The notes beneath the pieces are model-generated. The model was given only the letters and a program-made list of their open reading frames with translations, made no database searches and had not been told where the DNA came from. Positions 9,021 through 19,100 of a stretch of 64,000 bases of DNA are shown in pieces; the first letter of the stretch is position 1; each line of letters opens with the position of its first letter. Source of the stretch: Antedon bifida (lineage: Eukaryota; Echinodermata; Crinoidea; Comatulida; Antedonidae); NCBI GenBank assembly GCA_963402885.1, contig OY727100.1, forward strand, positions 1,488,001 through 1,552,000, read 5' to 3'. The translations under genes were made by a program, and so were the position numbers.

Positions 9021-12000
9021 GTAAGCTGCTGTTATAAAATCAATCATTTAATCAATTTGATTTTGGATTGAAAAGACTTTTAAGTATTTTCTGCCGGTGA
9101 CGCCTTTTTGTAGTGTCGCAATAATAGTGAGAGTTTCAATTTTGACGATCAGGAAAACAACGTAAAATATATCGTTTTTTGCTAACCAGACGAAAGACTT
9201 TAGTGGACGTTTAACCACCTATGTAAGCCTAAATAATTGTAACAATATTCTAAAACTCTGTCTACACTATCAAACTTTATGTGACAACAAAATTTGATGT
9301 GCTCATATATGGACATGATGATGTCATATCACAACCATATTTGAGCATATCTCTGCCATATTTGGGTAGGCCTACATCACACTTTGTTTGTCGAACTAGT
9401 TTGATAGTGTAAACAGAGCTTAACATGTCAGTTTGACTGAGTATTTTCTTTCCAAAAGTCTATATAATATTATAAATAGCATAAACTTGATTTTGTGTGG
9501 TAGATGGTTCAGTCCACGTGACACCCGTCGGTAACTTTACTACAAGGAAAGTCGGAGAAGATTTCACAGCATTTTGCAAATTTACCGAAGGAACGAAGCA
9601 GCCCAAGTGGCAGTATGACGGGGGAGACATACCAGAAGGAGGTAGTTAGGCCTACTTTTTGTTATTTCGAGTTAAGCACTTTTTATCTTTTATATTCATA
9701 CTTCCTTTTCAAACAGCAAATAAATACTCAAAATATAACTCATTTTAAATAACTAATCTCGAATAATCATACAAATGTTTTGTCCCATAAAGTTTGATGT
9801 GTAGACAGAGCTTATAATTCATCGCCGTGGACCATGAAATAACAATTCCTTATAAATGTGTTATACAGGTAGTTTAAAGATGTATTGTCCCCCAGAAAAA
9901 ATAATTCGTAACAACATTTTTGTTAAATATGCCATTTTAATGTCACCTAATAGTTATCCACTTTTACCAAAAAATGGATTGAAAAAAAAAATGTATTTAC
10001 CTGGAAAAACTGTAATTTTAAGCAAAAAATGGTCAAATTGGCTGCCAGTCAATGGGGTTTTGGTTGAATTTAAGCATTTATTTTGTCATTTTATAAGTGA
10101 AAATATTATTTTGTTTTGTTTTTTATTTTCTACGGAAGTGATTAACTTTATTAAAACTACAAAATAACATATTAAAAGTCTGATTTAATTAATCTTTAAT
10201 TAATTAATTTTTCATGATTTTGGGGGACAATACAAATTAATGATTTTTTATTTTCGTTACAAGTTGCCATCTCCAATTCCGAACTGAATGTGAAATTAGA
10301 GATAACAAGTGTCCAATTTGGAAACCAGGGAAATTACGCGTGTTCAAATGATGATGGTAAAGACTTTATTCATTTGTACGTGTTCCGTAAGTATCTGACT
10401 TTATTATAATGATTAATGCTTGGTTCTCGCACTAAAGACGCAATACAAGTGATTTGACCAATCACAGACGATGGATTGTTCAAACTGTCTTGCCATTGGT
10501 CAACTTGCTTGCGTGCGTCTACGTCCTTGCGTTGCGTCCTAGTGTGTTTCCAATACAGTAGGAGATGTAGTAAGGACCTAATGTTTCATTGGTCTGCTTG
10601 GTGTGTCATAAGAGTAGAACAATATGGGACTTTCGAGTATAGTGTTGTTAATCTACACTTTTCCATATTACCCGCAAATACGAACATATTTACTAAAATA
10701 ATATCATTGTTTAGTTTATTAGTACGCCTACTGTATCATTAAGTTTGTTCTCGATTTCTGATTTCAGAAGAGCCAGAATTTAATGGATTACGTACCAATC
10801 AAACTCTCACTTTCGGCCGCGAAAACGAACAAATAGCATGCCAAGTTACTTCAGTAAATCAAACTTACTACGAGTGGAAGAAAGATGGAAATGCCATTAC
10901 CAGGTCAAATGTTAAATTCCGAATAGAAAATGGAGAATACTTAGAAATCAAAGAAGTGGATGAAAGCAACCGTGGCGAGTATGAATGTAATGCTGAGGTT
11001 TATATAATAGACAGCAAGCAAGCCATCGTTGATATTAAACCTCACCGTCGAAAAATTCAAGTTGATGTTGTTGGTGGTACGTAACACAACGTCTTTATAT
11101 CTGCTCAACATAAGGACACAGACACAGTTGACGCGCGCGTGCGTGCGTACAAATGTTGAGCATTTGAACGCGCGCGTCAACATTGTGTCTCACACTGGTT
11201 CATGCTGAAGAGACACAACATTGACGCCGTACGCGCGCGTGATAAAGTCGTAATAAAATACGATAAAATGGTAACCGATTGAATTGTTTTTTTATTTTAG
11301 AAATTAATGGTGGAACTTCTAGCAATGAACCTGTTTCTAGTGAAGGACCACAACACAATACTGATAAACCGGTGGTCCAGAAAACGACACACTATCAGGG
11401 TACGGTACCAAAACATAAAGAGTTTGGTTATATTGTTAAAAAGGCTTGCGTGAAGTTTGAAAGAAGAAAAAAATGCCCTATTCTTCACATGATACATAAC
11501 ATTTACGCGCGCGTACAAAAGCCTTTCCATTAATATCAGTATTCGGACGCGCGCGTCAAAAAATGTGTCTCTTCGTGTGTATACCACTTTAGGGATGAAA
11601 TATCATTGGAATATTGGGTTTGAATAAATCGATTGGTACATTTTCATAGCAGGGTCTATCAATCTTTTAAATCAACCAAATATCCACGAAGGTCTATCAA
11701 ATATGATCTATGTACACATACGTCATGTCCTAGACGTGTACGCCCTGTCCTAGACGTGTACGCCCTGTCCTAGACGTGTACGCCCTGTCCAAGACGTGTA
11801 GGTCCTGTCCTAGACGTGTATGCCCTGTCCTAGACGTGTACGCCCTGTCCTAGACGTGTACGCCCTGTCCAAGACGTGTAGGTCCTGTCCTAGAGGTGTA
11901 TGCCCTGTCCTAGACGTGTATGTCCTGTCCTAGACGTGTACGCCCTGTCCTAGACGTGTACGCCCTGTCCTAGACGTGTACGCCCTGTCCTAGACGTGTA

Positions 12001-12746
12001 CGCCCTGTCCAAGACGTGTAGGTCCTGTCCTAGACGTGTAGGTCCTGTCCTAGACGTGTACGCCCTGTCCTAGACGTGTACGCCCTGTCCTCGATGTGTA
12101 CGCCCTGTCCCAGACGTGTACGCCCTGTCCCAGACGTGTACGCCCTGTCCTAGACGTGTACGCCCTGTCCTAGACGTGTACGTCCTGCCTTAGACGTGTA
12201 CGTCATGTCCTAGACGTGTCCCAGACTGGGTACGTCCTGTACACCCCAGACAGTGTACGTCCTATACGTGTACGCTCTAGACGGGTACATCAATGTTTAA
12301 TAGTAACAACCGTATACATCTTGTTCACACAGGTGTTCCTACTATCACCAGTAGCACTATGAAATATACTGACGACGCCAGTGGTGCCCAAGGTAAATTG
12401 ATACACAATTCAAGACAAAAATACTAGGGCCTAGTTTAAGATATTATGGTCAATCATACTGGTCAATCATACTGGACATCCATTGACCCTTAAGAATTTT
12501 TATACAGTTTACATGTGTTTCAGTGTTGTAGACCATAATGTATTTGAAAAAAAAAACAACCTTTTGCGCATTATGAAAGATTACATCATTTTGCTCATTA
12601 AACAATGGCCCTCAATTAAGGATGCATATATGCTTACATTTCTTATACCAATGACAAAAAATATATGGATTTTCTTTTATTTAGATTGTCGACCTTTTAA
12701 GGTCATTCTACTTTCCACCATCGTAGGTTTGATAGTGGCGTTGTAG
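8969..12746 (+). CDS. Two-Ig-domain, probably GPI-anchored surface protein
   Basis: Complete gene, seven exons, 280 codons: 8969-9020, 9504-9641, 10264-10386, 10768-11076, 11301-11399, 12333-12392, 12685-12746. Every intron is GT-AG and phase 1. The protein has a signal peptide (residues 1-17), Ig domain 1 (about 18-104; Cys42, Trp53, Cys90 in NYAC), Ig domain 2 (about 105-206; Cys129, Trp141, Cys178 in EYEC), a Ser/Thr/Pro-rich stalk (208-260) and a hydrophobic tail VILLSTIVGLIVAL that ends at the stop codon. Such a tail with no cytoplasmic part is how GPI-attachment signals look; small residues at about 256-259 could be the anchor site. NCAM/IgLON-like by architecture, but I cannot name an orthologue. 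It probably acts in adhesion or recognition at the cell surface (inference). Confidence 0.85.
9250..9422. mobile_element. Family A foldback element, copy 5
   Basis: Complete with degenerate left end AAACTCTGTCTACACTATC. In intron 1 of the Ig gene. Confidence 0.85.
9504..9641 (+). CDS. Ig gene exon 2: first half of Ig domain 1
   Basis: Encodes residues 18-63 with FTAFCKF (Cys42) and PKWQYDG (Trp53), the B- and C-strand landmarks of an Ig fold. Phase 1 at both ends. Confidence 0.83.
9779..9812. mobile_element. Family A solo end, copy 6
   Basis: CATAAAGTTTGATGTGTAGA then CAGAGCTTA: a single terminal repeat in intron 2 of the Ig gene. Confidence 0.6.
9874..10238. mobile_element. Family B element (GATGTATTGTCCC ends), copy 1
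   Basis: TTAAAGATGTATTGTCCCCC at the left and TGGGGGACAATAC at the right form terminal inverted repeats. In intron 2 of the Ig gene; its internal open frame is not a gene. Confidence 0.75.
10264..10386 (+). CDS. Ig gene exon 3: second half of Ig domain 1
   Basis: Encodes residues 64-104 with LEITSVQFGNQGNYACSND, the classic F-strand pattern with Cys90. Splitting an Ig domain over two exons is common in NCAM-like genes. Donor gtaagt. Confidence 0.83.
10420..10555. mobile_element. Family D foldback element, copy 2
   Basis: Diverged relative of copy 1: TTGACCAATCACAGACGATG in the left half and CATTGGTCAACTTGCTTGCG in the right half, end CCTAGTGTGTTTCC. In intron 3 of the Ig gene. Confidence 0.65.
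10768..11076 (+). CDS. Ig gene exon 4: whole Ig domain 2
   Basis: One 309-base exon with NEQIACQV (Cys129), YYEWKKDG (Trp141) and LEIKEVDESNRGEYECNA (Cys178). Ends in phase 1 at a gtacgt donor. Confidence 0.86.
11125..11577. repeat. CG-rich inverted repeats around Ig exon 5
   Basis: ACGCGCGCGT occurs at 11131, 11168, 11231, 11505 and 11547. GAAGAGACACAACATTGACG at 11207 is mirrored at 11547-11574 (CGTCAAAAAATGTGTCTCTT). Looks like nested transposon ends. Confidence 0.75.
11301..11399 (+). CDS. Ig gene exon 5: stalk segment
   Basis: Thirty-three residues rich in Ser, Thr, Pro, Asn and Gln (GGTSSNEPVSSEGP), a mucin-like stalk. The exon lies between two copies of a CG-rich inverted repeat (11207-11240 and 11547-11574). 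Donor gtacgg. Confidence 0.72.
11721..12233. repeat. 20-bp minisatellite, about 25 copies
   Basis: Unit CGCCCTGTCCTAGACGTGTA. Variant units (CCAAGACGTGTAGGTCCTGT) recur at 11791, 11871 and 12011, hinting at higher-order duplication. In intron 5 of the Ig gene. Confidence 0.92.
12333..12392 (+). CDS. Ig gene exon 6: stalk and likely anchor site
   Basis: Sixty bases, phase 1 at both ends, reading GVPTITSSTMKYTDDASGAQ. The small residues ASGA are good candidates for the GPI attachment site. It follows the 20-bp minisatellite of intron 5. Confidence 0.7.
12685..12746 (+). CDS. Ig gene exon 7: C-terminal hydrophobic tail
   Basis: Encodes CRPFKVILLSTIVGLIVAL and a TAG stop. The hydrophobic run reaches the very end, so it fits a GPI signal better than a type I transmembrane segment. 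Confidence 0.75.
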
Positions 12747-13019
12747 GTTGTGTACCGTATACAGATGTCTTTTGCAGTAGACAGATAAACATGCTGAATA
12801 ATATAATTTAACATAGCAAATGATAAGGTAGTAATAGTGCTATAGGATTCTGTGAGTTTTTGACCATCACGCATTCCTATAATTGCGTTTAATAACTAGA
12901 AAGTTCTTTTAATTGCAATAGTGAGAGGACTAATTAGTATTTATTACTTAGTTTCATTTTCTAGGGAAAAAATATCTACTTAGTTGTAACAAATTATGTA
13001 CGCCTGCGTAAATACATGT
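12747..13019. other. Convergent 3' ends of Ig gene and URB2
   Basis: Only 273 bases separate the two stop codons, so both 3' untranslated regions share this stretch. No AATAAA is visible on the plus strand for the Ig gene. Confidence 0.6.
12940..12945 (-). terminator. URB2 polyadenylation signal AATAAA
   Basis: AATAAA on the minus strand, about 75 bases after the URB2 stop codon. Its position suits a short 3' UTR of roughly 95-105 bases. Confidence 0.55.
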
Positions 13020-13175
13020 TTATACGCGTCCTGTGTATTTGAAATGTTTCCTATAGTCCGAGTAAAAGTTCTTGTAAATTTCTTTGAGGCTGTCTGGTAG
13101 AGTGGCACCAAGTAGCGACAGCGATTTATCATCGCACACAGACACTATGTTGTTGACGCCATTTTCTAAAGATTT
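13020..13175 (-). CDS. URB2: URB2 exon 26 (last)
   Basis: Fifty-one codons and TAA: SLLGATLPDSLKEIYKNFYS, then DYRKHFKYTGRV. Matches human [20 protein letters not shown] and marks the true C terminus. Confidence 0.94.
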   Translation of the reverse strand, partial: KSLENGVNNIVSVCDDKSLSLLGATLPDSLKEIYKNFYSDYRKHFKYTGRV

Positions 13176-16100
13176 CTGAAATGTAAACATAATCTTTATC
13201 AGTCAGTAAATGATGTTATTAAATATTGTGCACACTTATACCTTGAGTTAAGTTACCTTCTCATTGTGAGCACACCGATTTGGTGTAGACATGAGAAGCT
13301 ATCATAACACTTGGTTATAAGAATGTATTTGTTAAAGCTCTGTCTACACTATCAAACTTTATGTGACAAAAAATGGGATGTGCCCATATATGGACATGAT
13401 AATGTCATATCACTACCATATTTGGGCATATCACTACCATATTTGGGCACATCACACTTTTTATGCTAAACTACTACTACGTAAATTCTACTATGTAGAT
13501 TCATACTGTATTTAAAAATCAATATTTTATATTTGATCTCTAAATACCATACTAATTACAGTACCAGCATATTGCATTGGATATTGCATTGGATGTTAAG
13601 ATGTAGGGTGCAAAATTTAGCAGTTTTTCCTTTGCATTACTAGAAAATTACCATATATGACCCAAATATAATCCCATACTTGAGTATGAACACAAGACGA
13701 TTGTTAAAGAAATCCAAGTATAATCCCACCCCCTAATTTGGGCTAAATTTCATACCCTGGTAATTAAATGGCAACTACAATTTAGGAATGGATTGGCGTA
13801 TAAGTAGAATATGGGCTTAAAACTGAGAATAACTGTAGTTTGCTTTGGAATACTAGTATTATCAGAAGTAGAATAATTATATTTTACCTTAACTGCGGGA
13901 TGCATTGTCCCTTTTTGTAATTGATTGATATACTCAGCAATTATAACTACTATCACTTTCTGTACATCTTCTTTATGAGAAGTTAAAAGTGTTAATAATC
14001 TGTTAAAAAAGAAAAGTGAGGTCAAATGTAAAGATTTAGATCAAGCTTTATGAGAAGGCAAAGTTGAAACTAAATTAAAATTATTATATTTTATTATAAG
14101 TGTCTAACACTTATCTGAAATATTTGATTTGGTTAATGATACAAAAAGATGACAATGTTTTCTTGGTTAGATCAAGATTATGAGAAAGGCAAAACTAAAT
14201 TAACAATTAAATTAATGAGTTAATTTGTTAAAACAAAAAGTTTAATGAGTTACACAAGTTAAATTTTCTGCAATTTAACAATTTTATACAGTTTTGATAG
14301 TAGTGTCAAAGTGTCATTATTCTAATAAATGTTATTTTATAAATACTGTATTTATTTTATATTGATTACATTAGAACCTCTAATAAGGGGACACATTGAG
14401 GACCAAAGAGTACCCTCAATAGGGTTGTTCCATGAAGAGGGGTTGTTTTTAGTGTTGAAATATATGTTGTCCTCATTTGTTTCACATGAAAGTGTATATC
14501 CAAATGAGGGTGGGGGGGGGGGGGGGGGGGAATGGGTAGTGGGGGGTACTGTATTACTCTTAAAAAGACAAACCTATCCAAATCTTCAGCACACTGAAGC
14601 AGTAGTTTTTCCGGCACTTTATTGTCACTCTTTCCAAGTGCTTCTCTTCCATGGAACATAACAGAGGTCAACAGATGTGATGTAAGGTCAAGGTCAATCA
14701 ACATCAAGAAATATAAAAATATATTTATTAATAATTAAACACTAATAAAGGATATATTTGACACACTGGAGAAAACTTGGAAGAGACGGCACAAGTTGTT
14801 TTGAAAACTGCAGCAGGAGTTTGTTCAAAAGACGGAACAGCATTGTAAAACATTCTGAAAAACATTGATTAGGGAGATCCACCAATGGAATAAGATGAAC
14901 AACGTGTAAGGTGGTCATGGCAACTTTGGCTGCAACTAAATCCTAAAAAGAAAAAAAATAAGTTGAAAAATATCAAAAGAAAACATTAGAATTAAAGGCC
15001 TATTTACACTAGGACGATAACGATCGATGATAAATAGATAAATATGCATTTTTCATACATAAAACAAAAGAAATCTAAACAACTAATAACTATAGGATAA
15101 CCATCTATGCTTTTTTTGATGGAAATGATATTTTCACACATCCGATCAAATGAATACATGATTTAATTGATAAGAGCAATAATATCGTGACAATACGATC
15201 TTATTGTTTTTATTTATCATGATTTGAAAAAATTAATTTTATCAAAGATGATGATAAATGATTATATAGTTCCAGAACGAAAATCTTTCTAATTTCTTTT
15301 GTTTTATGAAGGAAAAATGCATGCTTATCTCTTTATCGTGTATTGTTATCGTCCTAGTGTAAATGGGCCTTTATAGTAGAATTAGGCCCTCTACTGGGGA
15401 CTAAGTAAACCATTCTTTCTTTTCCAGGGTTTGACAGATATGAAATAAAAGACTTACTTTTCCTTGTTTCAGTATACAAATTAAAACATTGCCAGCTTCA
15501 ATGACATGGTTCACATTAGATAAAGAAACTGGACGTAGAGAATACAGGTAACGCAGCAGAGTGGCAATAACCTGAGAAGAACAGAAACACATTGATTTAA
15601 CAGCATAATATTGGTGTCTGTATGTTTTCTTTTACGACTTTTTTACAACTGTTTTACATAGTACATAGTTTTCCTGCTGAATAATGTTGATTAAAGCTCT
15701 GTCTACACAATCAAACTTTATGTGACAAAAAATGTGATGTGCCTATATATGGACATGGTGATGTCATATCACTACCATATTTAAGCATATCTCTACCATA
15801 TTTGGGCACATCACACCTTTTTTTTTTGTCAAACTAGTGTAGACAGAGCTTTAGACAGTTTCTGATCCGTACCTGAGGAGTATGTTCCTTCAGTGCCTGC
15901 CAACTGTCATGCTGTAGAAGATTAGCTGATGGAATGATTTTCAAAGTTGTCAATATACTTGTCATTTCCTCTTCATTCTGAGATTCCTAAACAAATATTC
16001 AATTAAACAATGATTGATGACACAAACATGATAAAAAGTGACTCGTCAAAGTAACTGATATCGTACTATATACGGTAGATGGAGTTGCAATAGATGAGTG

Positions 16101-19100
16101 GTTAAGGGTTCAACTCCAAGGTCCCTCAACTGGTTGAGATATTAGGGAGGAAAAAAGCAGTGTGGAAAGGAACTCTACTACTTAGTGCAATAAGCTTATT
16201 CAGCTTATTCCCCTACGTTAAGAATGAAGACGGGACTCAATTTTACCTATATATTTAAATATACAGATTATTAAGCTCTGTCTACACTATCAAACTAGTT
16301 TGACAAAGAAAGTGTGATGTGCCCAAATATGGTAGTGAAATGCTTAAATCATCAGACATCATGTCCATATATAGGCACATCACAATTTTTTCATGGAGCT
16401 TTAGATAAGAACTTACTAATATTGTGTTAAGGCGAACAAAACAGTCAGTAAACCTAGAGGAATCCATATGACTTAGTATCATCTGACCACATAGCTTGGC
16501 ATCTTCATCATAACCTAATAAAAAAAACAAAAATTAACAAATGGAATATCAAATGATTCATATCACTACCATATTTAGGCATATCACTACCATATTTGGG
16601 CACATCACATTTTTTTATCAAACTAGTTTGATAGTGTAGACAGAGCTTTAGAACCTACAAAACTGGTGTCAACTATTAAAATTGGAAAAAGGTAACAATA
16701 AAATTATTCTTTCTCTACTGCAATATTCTTACCATATTTGAAGTACAGCACAATTCTAGACCACATCTCATCAAGATCCTCTCCAGAAACCACATCACTG
16801 ACATCTGCAACAAGGCAGATACTCCGAAAGAACTCGAAGATTCTCTTGACAACGTCAGAGCTGTTCTGCATTTTGATGTGCAATACCTTCTGTAGTAATG
16901 GTAGGAAATCACATGTCCATTTTGTCTTATACTCTGCAAAATCGTTATCTTCAGATATATTAAACACCTCTGAGTGATACCGGAGGAGAACGGAAGATAA
17001 TTGAAGTAGGTTGCAAAGAAGTAAAGTTTCTGAAGAGTTTTCAGATGGCACAACTCCATCTGACATCATTTCTGGATGCCAAACCAGATGGAAATCCTCT
17101 TTTTGAAGACATTTAACCAACTCTAAGGAAGCTTCTGCCAAATCATCAAGCTTGTTCAACAACAACTGCTGATCGTCTTTCTTTCGTCTTGCAAACGATG
17201 TCGCTTGTTTGATGAATACCGAGACAAGCGCAAGAAGTGACGTTATTGAATGTCGGCTGCTCGTTAACACGTTCACGCTTTCCGTTGTGTTAACTCTCTT
17301 CAGTTCTGTCAACAACTACAGGTGAAATAAATTACAAAAATGATTTATAAAATGTTAGTGGAGATAATACAGTAGTTCAGTTGCTACATTGTCTATCTCC
17401 TATAGGACCTGCATTTGTTTCTTGGTAAAAGGAGCCTCAAAATTCATTATGAAAAGCATGTGTGTCTAAAAATACTCCCCGTGATTTACTATCTTGTTGC
17501 GGTTGAAATAAAGAAAATAAAAGATGTACATACTAGTTGTGACATTTCTGTTAAGACAGATTGACTGTTAGACTTGAAAGCTGCAATAAGTAGGGCTGAG
17601 ATGACATCATGAGTGACAGATCTTATTTGGTGTTCTTCTTCATAAGGCATTGGTGTCTATATTAATAGAATCATAATATCAACATCACAATATCTGGTTT
17701 ATATGTAAATACAAGTGTGAATGTTCTTGTGGTGATGCTATGATTGGTATATTTAAAAAATGATATGTGCCACAACTGTCTATTTACAGATTTCATGGGT
17801 TTCTCTTTCTTTGATCCACTGATTTAATTCTTAAGCTCTGTTTACACTATCAAACCAGTTTGACAAAAAAAAGTGTGATGTGCCCAAATATGGTAGTGAT
17901 ATGTTTAAAAATGGTAGTGATATGACATCATCATATCCATATATGGGCACATCACATTTTTTTGCCAAACTAGTTTGATAGTGTAGACAGAGCATCAGAT
18001 ATAGCTACTGTTATATACTCACTGTCTGCTTCATTAAGGATGAAGTAAGTGATGTTAATAATCTGCACCCAATTGAAATTTCAAGGAACGACCCACGGAC
18101 GTCAGTCTGACAAAGTGTCTTTAAAAAGGATCGTGTCAACAGCAGACAGTCTGGGACTCCTTGAGCCACAGCGTTTGATGTTTGTGATGACATGGTGTAG
18201 TTCAGCAGGCAGAGAACCAACAGACATCTTACGTGGTTCATTGGTATGAGATGTTCAAAAGGTAGAAATTGCAAGGCCTAAAATACAAGCACACAACACA
18301 TTAAGTATATTATGCTTAGTACATCATATATACTGTATATATTTTAATTTTAATGAGATGGCAAAATTAAATAATTCCCTTTTATACTAACATTTAACAT
18401 GTTTTTAACTTCATTGATGGTTTTTCTTTTCCAGGTGACAGATTTGCCAAAACCATGCTCGTATGACCCAATCTCCATGGTTACTTTTTTTAATTGTTGC
18501 CATATTTTGTCATCAACATCTTGTTCTCTACAAAATAATATTTGTGAAATATACATTACAGAAATTAAGAATCATAATCAAAATTTTAATTAAAGCTCTG
18601 TCTTCACTATCAGACTTTATGTGACAAAAAAAAATGTGATGTACCCATATATGGACATGATGATGTCATATCACTACCATATTTGGCACATCACACTTTT
18701 TTTGTTAAACTGGGTTGTGCAAGCTATTTGTAATCGATGAATGTTGATATGTAATAATATTTATTAAATGTTGTAATGTAATAGTATTTTGGCTTACATA
18801 CAATAAACTTTCACTTATATACACAAGGCCGTAGCGAGAGGTTAAAAACAGACGAGGCAGAGATAATATAATATAAAATATGACAATCTGTCCTGGAGAA
18901 TTGTGGTGGGTGGTGAAAATTGAAAATTCTGCCTCATGCTAGCTACGACCCCGATAGACAGAAGCCAGATTAAATTATTTGAATGCATTAGTATAATTAT
19001 TAAAAATACCTTAGCCCTTGAACTTTATCACAAAAGTCATCTTCAAGAATGTGAAGAACTTGCGTCATTTTAGCTACATCCTTTGGAGATAACGTCAGGC

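Noticed and set aside
9856..10167. 103-codon frame on the plus strand
   Set aside because: It lies inside a family B transposable element within an intron of the Ig gene.
11721..12233. CRISPR-like or telomere-like array
   Set aside because: There are no spacers, and the 20-bp unit is unlike any telomere repeat.
14329..14707. Long frames on both strands, one with a poly-Gly or poly-Pro stretch
   Set aside because: They cross the poly-G run and URB2 introns; only 14574-14676 is a real exon.
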